Source: Bacteroidales bacterium
Lineage (GTDB): Bacteria > Bacteroidota > Bacteroidia > Bacteroidales > UBA932
DNA length: 32,543 nucleotides
Direction of reading: 5' to 3'
NCBI GenBank assembly: GCA_017959005.1
Contig: JAGDBO010000002.1
Span: 1-32,543 of the forward strand
Part shown: piece by piece, positions 7,276-15,513 of the stretch
How positions within the stretch are numbered: the stretch's first letter is position 1
Layout of the letters: every line of letters starts with the position of its first letter
Program-made: the position numbers and the translations under genes
Notes under the pieces: generated by a model
What the model was told of the DNA's origin: nothing
What the model saw: only the letters and a program-made list of their open reading frames with translations
The model's database searches: none

Positions 7276-8115
7276 CTACTTCCTCCTGTTTACTACTTTG
7301 CAACGCTCGTCAACAAAGGTCTCAATGTTGGCGCCTCTTGCCGTAAGTCCCTCAATATAAGAGATGAAGAGATCCATCAACTTAACGTTAGTTTTTATTA
7401 CCCAGTCTGCCTCCTTTAGGACATAAAGGTTGTCTCCTCCGTCTACCAGAAAATCTATGGTTGCAATGACATAGTTCTTGTCATCCTCCAGAGGTTTTCC
7501 GTTAACGGTGCACTCCTTAACTCTGTAGCCGTCTACAACCAGCCTTATTCCGGCGCTCATTGCCTGAGGATAAGTTCTGGAGAAGAACTCTATGAGTTCC
7601 TTGAGTTTGCGGCCGTTCAACTGTATGTAGGTGAGGTAGTTGTCAAAAGGGAAGATGGAGAGGATGTCATATTTTGAGACATTGCCCTTTGGCATTTCCG
7701 TCCTCATTCCGCCAAAGTTCATAAGGGAGAAATCTACCTTTAAACCATCCGGGAAGTTTATACTCCTGCTAGTGTCTGCAAAGTTGCGGGCATACTCCAG
7801 ATAGGCATCAGTGGCCCAGCAGGACATTGGACCGCAAGGGGACTTCCTCTCCAATCCGGTGGGACAGAAGCCAATAGGCTCGTTGATTTTGTCCACTTCC
7901 GGTTTGTACTTTGCCAGCACCTCCAGGGTTTTGAGCTTCTCACCGGGGCGGGCATCGTAGGTGGAATCCATACGCACTGTTGTCCAAGTGAGCAGACTTA
8001 TGGTTTGGTTGGAGAGTTCTGCGGAGGTATAGGTAGACTTCTCAACTCTCTGAGCGGTCAACTCGGTAAAGGAGACCGACAGAGCAAGAAGCAACAGTGT
8101 TAAAACTCTTCTCAT
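7276..8115 (-). CDS. Secreted 5'-nucleotidase C-terminal domain protein
   Basis: This 279-residue protein has a signal peptide (1 to about 21, ending LTAQ) and then only the C-terminal substrate-binding domain of 5'-nucleotidases. Typical motifs are NFGGMRTEMPKG (the family NGGxIR region), FPFDNYLTYIQLNGRKLKELI and IATIDFLVDGGDNL. It lacks the metallophosphatase domain, which is encoded by the next gene, so the two probably assemble into one functional periplasmic enzyme. Adjacent split genes of this kind occur in Bacteroidota as I recall. It begins 1 bp after the NatB-like permease gene and ends 1 bp before its partner, so it is cotranscribed with both. Confidence 0.88.
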   Translation of the reverse strand: MRRVLTLLLLALSVSFTELTAQRVEKSTYTSAELSNQTISLLTWTTVRMDSTYDARPGEKLKTLEVLAKYKPEVDKINEPIGFCPTGLERKSPCGPMSCWATDAYLEYARNFADTSRSINFPDGLKVDFSLMNFGGMRTEMPKGNVSKYDILSIFPFDNYLTYIQLNGRKLKELIEFFSRTYPQAMSAGIRLVVDGYRVKECTVNGKPLEDDKNYVIATIDFLVDGGDNLYVLKEADWVIKTNVKLMDLFISYIEGLTARGANIETFVDERCKVVNRRK

Positions 8116-8116
8116 A

Positions 8117-9496
8117 TTAGTCTTTGAATTTCAGCCATTTGAAGATATCTTTCCAGCCGGCCTTCTTTCCGTATGAGAGTATTCCTATTCTGTAAATCTT
8201 ACTGCTTACCCAGCCCATAAAGAGGAAGGTTCCAAACAACAGAGCCAGTGAGAGGAAGTACTGCCACATAGGGACTCCGTATGCAAATCTTGCCACCATA
8301 ACCATAGGGGATGTGAACGGAATAATTGAACCCCAAACCGCTATGGTTGAGTGCGGATTCTGGAAGGCGCTCAGCATTATGAAGAGGCCTATGATAAGCG
8401 GAATTGTAATTGGCAACATCAGTGACTGAGTGTCCGCCTGGTTGTCTACACAGGCTCCAACCGCCGCAAACATGCTGGCATAGAGCAGGTAACCGAGTAT
8501 GAAGTAGAGCAGGAAGGTTACAACTATTCCTATAATATTCATACTCTTGAGGGTGTTGAGAACCGGTCCTATTACACCCATCGGGGAGGAGTCTTCATTG
8601 TTGTCTGCATTAATCTCATCCAGTGCAACGGCTGCAACATCTCCACCCATTCCCATTGGAACGTTCTGAACCTGAGCGGCGTTATCCATAACCTTACTGC
8701 CGCCGGTAACCATAGTTACACCTGTCACGATGAGGAAAGTCAGAACAATCCACGCTGCAAACTGAGTGAGGGCAACCAGTGCAATTCCCACAATCTTGCC
8801 AATCATCAGCTGCATAGGTTTTACTGAGGAGACAATCACCTCAATAATTCTGTTGTTTTTCTCCTCAATAACTCCCTGCATAACCATTCCGCCAAACATG
8901 AAGATGAACATATAGATTAGGAAGCTGGAGATGTAACCTATTACCATATAGGCTCCTACCTCGGTTTGCTTCTCTTCCTCCTCGTTCTCTTTCACCTGGA
9001 AGGTCTTAACGCTGGACTTGTTCTCCATGTTCTTGAGAACATCATCCAGGTTAGGAATATCGTATGATGAAAGTTTGTTAGCAGAGAGAATATCGTTTAC
9101 CTCACTCTGAATCTGATTCTTAAGAGAGAGGTTCACCTGCTCGTTTGCATAGATGGAGATCTCTGCGTTGTTCAGTGAATCCAGCGGAGAGATATTAAGC
9201 AGTCCGTAATAGGCGTCACTCTTTGCAAGATTCTTTCTGACATCCTCAGCTGTAGAGGGGTCTATTACGGTGTAGTTGACCGCTTTACTGTTTTCCAACT
9301 TGTCTGCAACAACTCCGCTCTCGTCAGATACGGCAATCTTGTAGGTCTTGTTGTCTGATGAATACATTGTAATAAGCATAGGCACTACAATCATCATAGC
9401 CAACAGGAACGGAACTAACAAAGTACCAACTATGAAGGACTTTTTCTTTACTCTTGTTGAGTATTCTCTAGATATGATAATTCCAATCTTGCTCAT
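8117..9496 (-). CDS. ABC-2 type permease, NatB-like
   Basis: The 459-residue membrane protein begins MSKIGIIISREYSTRVKKKS, followed by a first transmembrane helix. A long extracytoplasmic domain runs from about 45 to 185, and a cluster of about five further helices lies in the C-terminal half. The VIEEKNNRIIEVIVSSVKP loop is typical of NatB-like ABC-2 permeases. Upstream in-frame ATGs exist to 9529, but they overlap the ATPase gene. The chosen ATG has GGAGG 8 bp before it, placed in the last codons of the ATPase gene. It pairs with the ATPase encoded directly upstream. NatAB in Bacillus exports sodium, but the substrate here cannot be inferred. Confidence 0.88.
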   Translation of the reverse strand: MSKIGIIISREYSTRVKKKSFIVGTLLVPFLLAMMIVVPMLITMYSSDNKTYKIAVSDESGVVADKLENSKAVNYTVIDPSTAEDVRKNLAKSDAYYGLLNISPLDSLNNAEISIYANEQVNLSLKNQIQSEVNDILSANKLSSYDIPNLDDVLKNMENKSSVKTFQVKENEEEEKQTEVGAYMVIGYISSFLIYMFIFMFGGMVMQGVIEEKNNRIIEVIVSSVKPMQLMIGKIVGIALVALTQFAAWIVLTFLIVTGVTMVTGGSKVMDNAAQVQNVPMGMGGDVAAVALDEINADNNEDSSPMGVIGPVLNTLKSMNIIGIVVTFLLYFILGYLLYASMFAAVGACVDNQADTQSLMLPITIPLIIGLFIMLSAFQNPHSTIAVWGSIIPFTSPMVMVARFAYGVPMWQYFLSLALLFGTFLFMGWVSSKIYRIGILSYGKKAGWKDIFKWLKFKD

Positions 9497-9497
9497 C

Positions 9498-10466
9498 TTA
9501 CTTTCCTCCATGTGCTTTTCTGTAATCATCTATGCTCTGGGAAGTTGCGCCTCCGCTCTCTCCCACCAGCTTAATAAATATCTCGCTCATCTTAGGCATC
9601 AGTTTCTGGTATGAAACAAGGTTTACCTGCTTAATGAGAGCGCTCATAACGTCATTGTGAGTTACGCCTGCAGAGAGTTCCAGAACGGAACGGAAGTCAT
9701 CCTTAACCTTCTCGGTTGAGAGAACCGTAAAGAGTCCTTCAACGTCTGTAGGAGCCTGATCCTCAGAGCCGCAGAAGAACACCTCCACGCGGTTGTGACC
9801 ATACTCGCTGCGAATCTTATCTACGCTTCCGGAGATTACCAGCTTTGCTTTGTTAACCAGAGCAATCTCATCACAAAGCTCCTCAACAGACTCCATATTG
9901 TGAGTGGAGAGGATGATGGTGCATCCCTCACTCTTCATTCTAAGTATCTCGTCTTTAATGAGATTCACGTTTATTGGGTCAAAGCCTGAGAATGGCTCGT
10001 CCAGTATCAACAGTTTAGGGTTGTGTAGAACGGTTGTAATGAACTGAATCTTCTGAGCCATACCCTTGGAGAGTTCCTCAACCTTGCGGTTCCACCACGG
10101 TTGGATTCCAAACTTCTGGAACCATTTCATCAGTTCACGGGTAGCCTCACCTCGGCTCAGTCCCTTAAGCATTGCAAGGTACACGGCCTGCTCGCCCACC
10201 TTCATCTTTTTGTAAAGTCCTCTCTCTTCCGGGAGGTAGCCAATCTTTTCAATATCACTGAGTCTCATTTCCTTCCCGTTGAACAGCACCTGCCCCTCAG
10301 TAGGTAGGGTGATGCGGTTGATAATCCTAATCAGAGTGGTTTTACCCGCTCCGTTAGGACCAAGGAAGCCAAAGATCTTGCCCTCAGGGATATCAAGGTT
10401 GATGTTGTCAAGAGCGGTAAAATTGCCGAACTTCTTGACTACATTTGTACAAGTGATAAGTCCCAT
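9498..10466 (-). CDS. ABC transporter ATPase, NatA-like, partner of the downstream permease
   Basis: The 322-residue ATPase has Walker A GPNGAGKTT at 36-44, a signature in which Lys replaces the second glycine (LSKGMAQKIQFI), Walker B LLILDEPFSGFDP and the switch region STHNM. A C-terminal extension of about 100 residues follows, as in the NatA/DUF4162 group. The LSKG signature is common in this class. It should energise the ABC-2 permease whose start lies 1 bp past its stop. The 36-bp gap upstream holds a -7-like element, so the exporter and 5'-nucleotidase genes may be transcribed separately from the rsmI genes. Confidence 0.92.
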   Translation of the reverse strand: MGLITCTNVVKKFGNFTALDNINLDIPEGKIFGFLGPNGAGKTTLIRIINRITLPTEGQVLFNGKEMRLSDIEKIGYLPEERGLYKKMKVGEQAVYLAMLKGLSRGEATRELMKWFQKFGIQPWWNRKVEELSKGMAQKIQFITTVLHNPKLLILDEPFSGFDPINVNLIKDEILRMKSEGCTIILSTHNMESVEELCDEIALVNKAKLVISGSVDKIRSEYGHNRVEVFFCGSEDQAPTDVEGLFTVLSTEKVKDDFRSVLELSAGVTHNDVMSALIKQVNLVSYQKLMPKMSEIFIKLVGESGGATSQSIDDYRKAHGGK

Positions 10467-10488
10467 ATTATTTCTTTTTTTACGGCCC

Positions 10489-10496
10489 CAAAGGTA
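10489..10496 (-). promoter_or_regulatory. Candidate -7 element before the NatA-like gene
   Basis: TACCTTTG on the minus strand matches TAnnTTTG, 22 bp before the ATG at 10466, in the 36-bp gap after the ComEA-like gene. No -33 TTTG was found at the expected spacing. It would allow separate transcription of the four downstream genes. Confidence 0.35.
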
Positions 10497-10502
10497 ATAA
10501 AT

Positions 10503-11285
10503 TTACGGCTCTATTACGTATGGACGGAGCTTTTCTGCGGCCTCAGGGGAGAGGATGTTGTTCTTCACAAGGTTGGATAGGGTGCAGCTGTCTTTGCCCA
10601 TTGTCTCTATGAAGAGGGCAATTCCTCTTGCATTGTAGGCCCCAATGTAGGGATGACGTGAGAGAAACTTTCTCTCTGCCTCTGCCAATGAGAACTTTTT
10701 TATTCCCGATGGATGGACAAAGATCTGATTTCCTATTCTTTGCAGTTTCTCTTCATCCATCCCCTTAATCTCCATAAGTTGAGAGACATCTGCAAAACTG
10801 CCCAGCCTCTCTCTCAGTTCCAGTATCTTCTTGCAGAAGTATGGCCCAATCCCCTTCACCTCTATCAGCGCAGCACTGTCTGCCTCATTCAAATCCACCT
10901 GCACCCTCACATTCTCCTTATACACCACGGTGTTGTGTGTCAAAGGCTTGCTTTGTTTAAAGGATGCTGTGTCCCTTTTTGGCCGAACTGCAGTTCTCTG
11001 GCTGGGCTTGTTGTATCTCCGCTTGGGAGCATTGTAACTGCGGCTTTTTGATCTGCTTTTGTCTTTGTAGGTTCTGTAGTTGGTGGCCTGATAGGCAGGC
11101 TTTTCCTGTTTGGGTGGGGGAGTTGGCTCGGTGCTTTTGGAGCACTTGTGGATGGTGAAGGTAACTACCTGGAATGCAAGCAGCAGGAACATCATCCCTA
11201 TGATGCCCCTTGCCAGCGTTGGATTGATTTCTGTCTCTTTACTCTTTGATTTTTTCTCTGAAGGAAGTGTTGTTCTCATAATCAT
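10503..11285 (-). CDS. ComEA-like helix-hairpin-helix protein with membrane anchor
   Basis: The 260-residue protein has a hydrophobic segment at about 27-47, then a basic, low-complexity linker (about 50-120) rich in Lys, Arg, Ser, Tyr and Pro. A helix-hairpin-helix domain follows, with LNEADSAALIEVKGIGPYFCKKILELRERLG, split here by length as LNEADSAALIEVKGIG and PYFCKKILELRERLG, and a second hairpin, LMEIKGMDEEKLQRIG. A further region with weaker hairpin-like features reaches the C-terminus. ComEA-type proteins bind double-stranded DNA at the cell surface during uptake. The N-terminus is predicted to lie in the cytoplasm. The start at 11285 overlaps the end of rsmI by 47 bp, and an in-frame ATG at 11279 is equally possible. 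Competence genes are not otherwise present, so the biological role is uncertain. Confidence 0.8.
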   Translation of the reverse strand: MIMRTTLPSEKKSKSKETEINPTLARGIIGMMFLLLAFQVVTFTIHKCSKSTEPTPPPKQEKPAYQATNYRTYKDKSRSKSRSYNAPKRRYNKPSQRTAVRPKRDTASFKQSKPLTHNTVVYKENVRVQVDLNEADSAALIEVKGIGPYFCKKILELRERLGSFADVSQLMEIKGMDEEKLQRIGNQIFVHPSGIKKFSLAEAERKFLSRHPYIGAYNARGIALFIETMGKDSCTLSNLVKNNILSPEAAEKLRPYVIEP

Positions 11286-11967
11286 TCTCTTTATCTCTCC
11301 CCGCTATAATGACAACAATTTCTCCCTTTGGCTCATTCTCCGAATACCACTCAATGAGCTCTTTCAGTGTGCCTCTTTTGCACTCGTTGTGAATTTTGCT
11401 AATTTCCCTGCAGACAGCAGCTTCCCTATCCTGCCCCGCAAACTCAGCAAGCGCGGCAAGCATCTTTACAAGTCTGTATGGAGACTCGTAAATGATTGTG
11501 GTTATGGGATTTTCTGCAACCGCTTTAAGTCTTGTCTGCCTTCCCTTCTTTTGCGGAAGGAAGCCCTCAAAGCAGAATCTGTCAGATGGCAGACCGGAAA
11601 CGGTAAGCGCAGGAACAAAGGCCGTAGCACCGGGAAGTGCCTCAACCTCAATGCCTTTCTCTATGCAGGCTCTGGTAAGCAGGAACCCCGGATCTGATAT
11701 TCCCGGAGAACCGGCATCTGTAATAAGAGCTGCATTTTCTCCGTTAAGAATTCTGTCACAGATGGAGTCCGCCTTTTTGTGTTCGTTGAACTTATGGTAA
11801 CTCTCCATGTGTGTGGAAATCTCATAACGCTTTAGCAGTAAGCTGCTTGTGCGTGTATCCTCTGCATAGATGATATCTACGCTCTTGAGCATCTCAATTG
11901 CTCTGAGGGTAATATCTCCAAGATTTCCTACCGGAGTTGGTATAAGATATAATTTACCTGCAGCCAT
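11239..11967 (-). CDS. rsmI: 16S rRNA (cytidine-1402-2'-O)-methyltransferase
   Basis: The 242-residue protein carries the tetrapyrrole-methylase-fold motifs of RsmI: LIPTPVGNLGDITLRA (residues 8-23), IYAEDTRTSSLLLKRY, ALITDAGSPGISDPGF and LPGATAFVPALTVSGLP. A C-terminal GEIVVIIAG strand follows. It methylates the ribose of C1402 in the decoding centre of 16S rRNA, using S-adenosylmethionine. Length is a little short of the E. coli protein but normal for Bacteroidota. It starts 8 bp after the acidic protein gene, and its last 47 bp are shared with the start of the ComEA-like gene in another frame. Confidence 0.95.
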   Translation of the reverse strand: MAAGKLYLIPTPVGNLGDITLRAIEMLKSVDIIYAEDTRTSSLLLKRYEISTHMESYHKFNEHKKADSICDRILNGENAALITDAGSPGISDPGFLLTRACIEKGIEVEALPGATAFVPALTVSGLPSDRFCFEGFLPQKKGRQTRLKAVAENPITTIIYESPYRLVKMLAALAEFAGQDREAAVCREISKIHNECKRGTLKELIEWYSENEPKGEIVVIIAGRDKENDYENNTSFREKIKE

Positions 11968-11975
11968 AAACTATT

Positions 11976-12494
11976 CTATTGACGGAATTTACGGCGGACG
12001 TGCATATAGAACCTGTAAACGGTGTCACTCTCCTCGTCCCACTGAGGATGCGTCTGCCTCATATAACTTACAATGGTCTTAAAGTTTGGAAGTTGATCAA
12101 TATGCTGCATATCTCTCTCAAACTCAGCCTTGTTGGAGTTGAAGAGTTCTCTTATGAACTCCAGACGGTCATTGATGCCCATACTTCCAACAAGGTCCTC
12201 TACATACTCTGCCGGGTAGTCATACTCCCAGTCATACCAATCTCTTTTCTTCTCCTCCTCAGGTTCTCCAATCTCCTCATCTGCGGTCTCTTCCTCAACT
12301 TCATCCTCCGCAGCAGTTTCCTCCTCCTCAAACTCCTCTTCATCCATCGGGAATTCTACAAGATCCTGCTCTGCGCTGTCATCCTCAAGTTGTGCAAGGT
12401 GTGGGGCTGTGGCAGGTAAGCGGCTCAGTATTAAATCTACCTTCTCAGATAGCTCTGAGAGCTTATTTGCAATCTCGTTTAGCTTCTCTTCCAT
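11976..12494 (-). CDS. Acidic Bacteroidota protein of unknown function
   Basis: A 172-residue protein in three parts. An N-terminal helix with heptad-like spacing ([20 protein letters not shown]) may form a coiled coil. A very acidic low-complexity middle (about 45-83) is mostly Glu. The C-terminal domain contains [20 protein letters not shown] and a final VRRKFR. The phrase N-D-R-x-x-F-I-R-E-L-F recurs in conserved Bacteroidota proteins of unknown function, as far as I recall. There is no signal peptide, so it is probably cytoplasmic. It is the first gene of a leftward run with rsmI, 8 bp apart. A -7-like TATTTTTG at 12520-12527 overlaps the divergent tdk promoter region. Confidence 0.75.
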   Translation of the reverse strand: MEEKLNEIANKLSELSEKVDLILSRLPATAPHLAQLEDDSAEQDLVEFPMDEEEFEEEETAAEDEVEEETADEEIGEPEEEKKRDWYDWEYDYPAEYVEDLVGSMGINDRLEFIRELFNSNKAEFERDMQHIDQLPNFKTIVSYMRQTHPQWDEESDTVYRFYMHVRRKFRQ

Positions 12495-12502
12495 ATTTTT
12501 AT

Positions 12503-12510
12503 TAAATTTG
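12503..12510 (+). promoter_or_regulatory. Candidate -7 element of tdk
   Basis: TAAATTTG matches TAnnTTTG, 23 bp before the tdk ATG. A partial -33 (TTTA, 12478-12481) lies 21 bp upstream, inside the start of the divergent gene. The 39-bp gap between the divergent starts therefore seems to hold two back-to-back promoters. Confidence 0.5.
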
Positions 12511-12519
12511 TCTACTCTA

Positions 12520-12527
12520 CAAAAATA
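12520..12527 (-). promoter_or_regulatory. Candidate -7 element of the acidic protein/rsmI operon
   Basis: TATTTTTG on the minus strand matches TAnnTTTG, 25 bp before the ATG at 12494. A TTTG lies 22 bp further upstream, within the first codons of tdk, slightly beyond the usual 19-21 bp spacing. Confidence 0.45.
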
Positions 12528-12533
12528 GCAAAA

Positions 12534-13130
12534 ATGTTTCTGGAAAGTGCAAAACAGTCTGGTTGGCTAGAAGTTATCTGCGGTTCTATGTTCTCCGGTA
12601 AGACGGAAGAGCTGATTCGCAGGCTTAAGAGGGCCAACTTTGCCCATCAGAGGGTGCAGATTTTCAAGCCTGCCCTGGATGTGCGCTACTCAGAGACAGA
12701 TGTCGTTTCTCATGACAGCCATTCAATCCAATCCATTGCCGTAGACTCTTCTCAGAACATTCTGCTCTATGCCACTGATGTGGATGTTGTTGGAATTGAT
12801 GAGGTTCAGTTCTTTGACGAGGGAATTGTGGAGGTTTGCAACATCCTGGCGGATAGGGGAGTAAGAGTAATCTGCGCAGGGCTGGATATGGATTATCTGG
12901 CAAAGCCGTTCGGTCCTATGCCGGCTCTTTTGGCTAGAGCTGAGCACGTTACAAAGGTTCACGCAATCTGCGTAAGGTGCGGCCAGCCGGCTCAGCACTC
13001 TCACCGTCTTCCAACAGTTTCCGGAGCGGGTAAGGATGAGCAGGTTCTGCTTGGCGAGATGGATAAGTACGAGCCTCTCTGCCGTCACTGCTTCAACAAG
13101 GCTCTGAAAGAAGAGGGTAAAACTCAATAA
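12534..13130 (+). CDS. tdk: Thymidine kinase
   Basis: The 198-residue type II thymidine kinase phosphorylates thymidine with ATP in the salvage pathway. The P-loop is [11 protein letters not shown] (17-27). The second nucleotide motif is GIDEVQFFD (Asp89, Glu90), then comes [14 protein letters not shown] zinc site is formed by Cys146 and Cys149 (CVRCG) with Cys183 and Cys186 (CRHC). All key residues are present and the length is normal. It is a single gene, divergent from the acidic protein gene and ending 5 bp from the stop of the convergent efflux permease, with no terminator in between. Confidence 0.96.
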   Translation: MFLESAKQSGWLEVICGSMFSGKTEELIRRLKRANFAHQRVQIFKPALDVRYSETDVVSHDSHSIQSIAVDSSQNILLYATDVDVVGIDEVQFFDEGIVEVCNILADRGVRVICAGLDMDYLAKPFGPMPALLARAEHVTKVHAICVRCGQPAQHSHRLPTVSGAGKDEQVLLGEMDKYEPLCRHCFNKALKEEGKTQ

Positions 13131-13135
13131 ACGGA

Positions 13136-14323
13136 CTATTTGTTTATGTATCTGTAAGAGATGCAGGCGGTTGTAAAGTAAACAACTACCTGGATCCAGA
13201 GTGCTATTATCTCTTTGCTGATGATTGCCAAGTCTGCTCCGCAGCAGTTGAGTTTTACAAATCCCTGAACTCCGAATGTTGCCGGGAAGATATATGAGAA
13301 ATACTTCCATACGGCAGGGAAACTGCTTACAGGCCAGGTTAATCCACTGAGGAACAAGAGGATTATGCTAAAGAAGAGGAACATTACCATACCGGTTTCC
13401 CTGTTGCGGATAAAGATGGCCCAGGTCTGTGAGAAGAAGATTACGGCAAGCAGGAACGGAAGCAGGAATCTGTAGATATCCCAGGCAGAGGCATAGTGTG
13501 GAAGACCAAAAATCCTTGGCACAAACATAAGTATGTATGTGCCTAGGATTGAATAGATTAAAAAGTATGCCGCACCCTGTCCGATGATATATCTGTAGAC
13601 CTTCTTTTGAGAAGGATTATCCACCTGGCTGAGTTTGTGGTTTTCATTCTCCTCTCTCCTTGTTCCGGTCATCATACCTATGGCAAGGAAGAGAAGCTGA
13701 TGGATTATAAGAACCAGAACTCCGGGGACAAAGAAACTTGCAAAGCCGTTGCCCTCATTGAAGAGTATGGTCATTTTGTTTTGAACAGGCTCTGCCGCAG
13801 CAAGGGCGTCATGCTCTGTAAGGCCTTGGGCACTAAACCGTTGTATGGATATGTTCTTATTCTCATCTAACATCACATAGTTGCAGGCAAGGCCTATGTT
13901 TTTGTAGATGAAGAATGTAGCCATATTGACATATAGAGAGACTGTTGTCTGCTTTCCCTTTTCCAGATTCTCTGTGAAATCTTTAGGAATTACCACAAAG
14001 CCGTGAATTCTACGCCCTTTCATCATCTTTATTGCATCATCCATATTGATGCAATCTACAAGCTGTACCTCTCTGGTTGCATCCAACTTGCGGGCAAATG
14101 AGCGGCTTTGATTTGTGCCGCACTCGTCAATTATTCCTACGGGAATCTCATCTACGCTCTCACCCAGATAGACAACGGAGTAGAGCAGAGGATATCCTAT
14201 TCCGGCAATAATCAGGATTAAAAGCACACCGCTATCCTTGAATATAGAACGGACCTCCTTCCAGGTGATCATCAGCATCTGGGAGAGAGCACTCTTAATA
14301 TTTTTCAACTTAAGATTATTCAT
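13136..14323 (-). CDS. ABC-2 type efflux permease (second of two)
   Basis: The 395-residue protein has one N-terminal transmembrane helix (about 32-52), a large extracytoplasmic domain (about 55-195) with a region like GIIDECGTNQSRSFARKLD, and about five C-terminal helices, as in YhhJ/YbhR-like ABC-2 permeases. It is the last gene of a six-gene run (parE, acyltransferase, tolC, hlyD and two permeases). It probably pairs with the homologous permease encoded 4 bp upstream to form the inner-membrane part of a tripartite efflux pump. No ATPase gene lies in this run. The substrate is unknown. Confidence 0.88.
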   Translation of the reverse strand: MNNLKLKNIKSALSQMLMITWKEVRSIFKDSGVLLILIIAGIGYPLLYSVVYLGESVDEIPVGIIDECGTNQSRSFARKLDATREVQLVDCINMDDAIKMMKGRRIHGFVVIPKDFTENLEKGKQTTVSLYVNMATFFIYKNIGLACNYVMLDENKNISIQRFSAQGLTEHDALAAAEPVQNKMTILFNEGNGFASFFVPGVLVLIIHQLLFLAIGMMTGTRREENENHKLSQVDNPSQKKVYRYIIGQGAAYFLIYSILGTYILMFVPRIFGLPHYASAWDIYRFLLPFLLAVIFFSQTWAIFIRNRETGMVMFLFFSIILLFLSGLTWPVSSFPAVWKYFSYIFPATFGVQGFVKLNCCGADLAIISKEIIALWIQVVVYFTTACISYRYINK

Positions 14324-14327
14324 CGCT

Positions 14328-15512
14328 CTATTTTGTAGGATAGTTCAGTTTAACCATAGCACTATTAAGGCGTGTAAGAACCAGGAATGGTAATAGGAGG
14401 AAGATGCACATTCCCAGTATATTAACCCAGCATTCACCTACACCGGAATCCAGCATTGCCCACTTGACATAGATAAGGTAGTACTGCCTTATAGGGAATA
14501 TCTGTGCAAAGCCCTGCATAGGAGGAATCATCATCTCCACAGGGAATGTCATTCCGCTCATTGAGATTCCGAGAACCGAGTAGAGTGATGCAGCGCTGAG
14601 TGCGTCTCTTAAAACCGGGAAGAGCCCAATGAAGAAGATTCCAACTGAGTGAGAACTTAACACCAATAGGATTACAGTAAGAATCATAACCCAGAAGGGA
14701 CCCATAAGCGGGTATCCCAATATCTTGTAAGCCAATACTTCAAATGAAACTCCAAGAATGGTGTAGATTATGAAGTATGGCAACAATTTACCTATCAGAG
14801 CATTTATGATACTTCCTCCGGCAGTCTCCAAGAGTTCCGGAGTGGTCTTCATCTTGAGTTCAAAACCAATGGTGAATACAGTCATCACTATTATGCAGAG
14901 AGAGAGTATGCCCGGCCAAAGTATTGAAATCAAGTAGATTGCATAACTGATGTAAGGGTTGCAGATGCTGTGAGTATCTATTGTGATAGGCTGCAGTTGG
15001 GCCATAATCATCTGCTCGTCAACTCCTTTGGCTCTGAGGGTTGCTCTTCTTACGCCGGCGTTGAGCACGTTGGCCATGGTAAGAAAGTTCTTGTAGGCCA
15101 GCGTTCCCGGAACCATGTAAGCTTCAGTGTAGTAGCAGGGCAGGGTAGGGCGGAGTCCGTTCACCGCATCTCTGTAAAGGCCATCTGGAAACTCTATAAA
15201 ACCATAGATTTCACCTCTTTGCATAGCCTCCCTTGCCTCTTTGAAACTGGAGAAACTCTTTACAATCTTTATTCCCTGGAGGGCGTCTATCTGCTTTATG
15301 GCAGAGCGTGAAATGTAGGAGTTGTCCAGATCCACCACACCTACCGGAACCTTCTGAGGCAATCCCTCACGCATTAAGGTCAAAAGGAAAACGGCGCTGA
15401 AAGCCAAAACCAATATGGTGCCGTACAGGTAGATAGGCCTGCTGCGCATAATCTTATCCTCACGGCGGAAAACCTTGAGGATGCAGTTTAACATATTGGT
15501 TCTGCCGCTCAT
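14328..15512 (-). CDS. ABC-2 type efflux permease (first of two)
   Basis: A 394-residue paralogue of the next gene with the same layout: an N-terminal helix (about 26-46), an extracytoplasmic domain with GVVDLDNSYISRSAIKQID, and a C-terminal membrane region with MSGMTFPVEMMIPP, close to the family motif LSGLTFPVxSMP. The start is the ATG 1 bp past hlyD; an internal ATG at 15494 (MLNCILKVFRRED) would also suit the family. It should act with the HlyD-type adaptor and the TolC protein encoded just upstream. The ATPase is missing from the locus. Confidence 0.88.
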   Translation of the reverse strand: MSGRTNMLNCILKVFRREDKIMRSRPIYLYGTILVLAFSAVFLLTLMREGLPQKVPVGVVDLDNSYISRSAIKQIDALQGIKIVKSFSSFKEAREAMQRGEIYGFIEFPDGLYRDAVNGLRPTLPCYYTEAYMVPGTLAYKNFLTMANVLNAGVRRATLRAKGVDEQMIMAQLQPITIDTHSICNPYISYAIYLISILWPGILSLCIIVMTVFTIGFELKMKTTPELLETAGGSIINALIGKLLPYFIIYTILGVSFEVLAYKILGYPLMGPFWVMILTVILLVLSSHSVGIFFIGLFPVLRDALSAASLYSVLGISMSGMTFPVEMMIPPMQGFAQIFPIRQYYLIYVKWAMLDSGVGECWVNILGMCIFLLLPFLVLTRLNSAMVKLNYPTK

Positions 15513-15513
15513 T

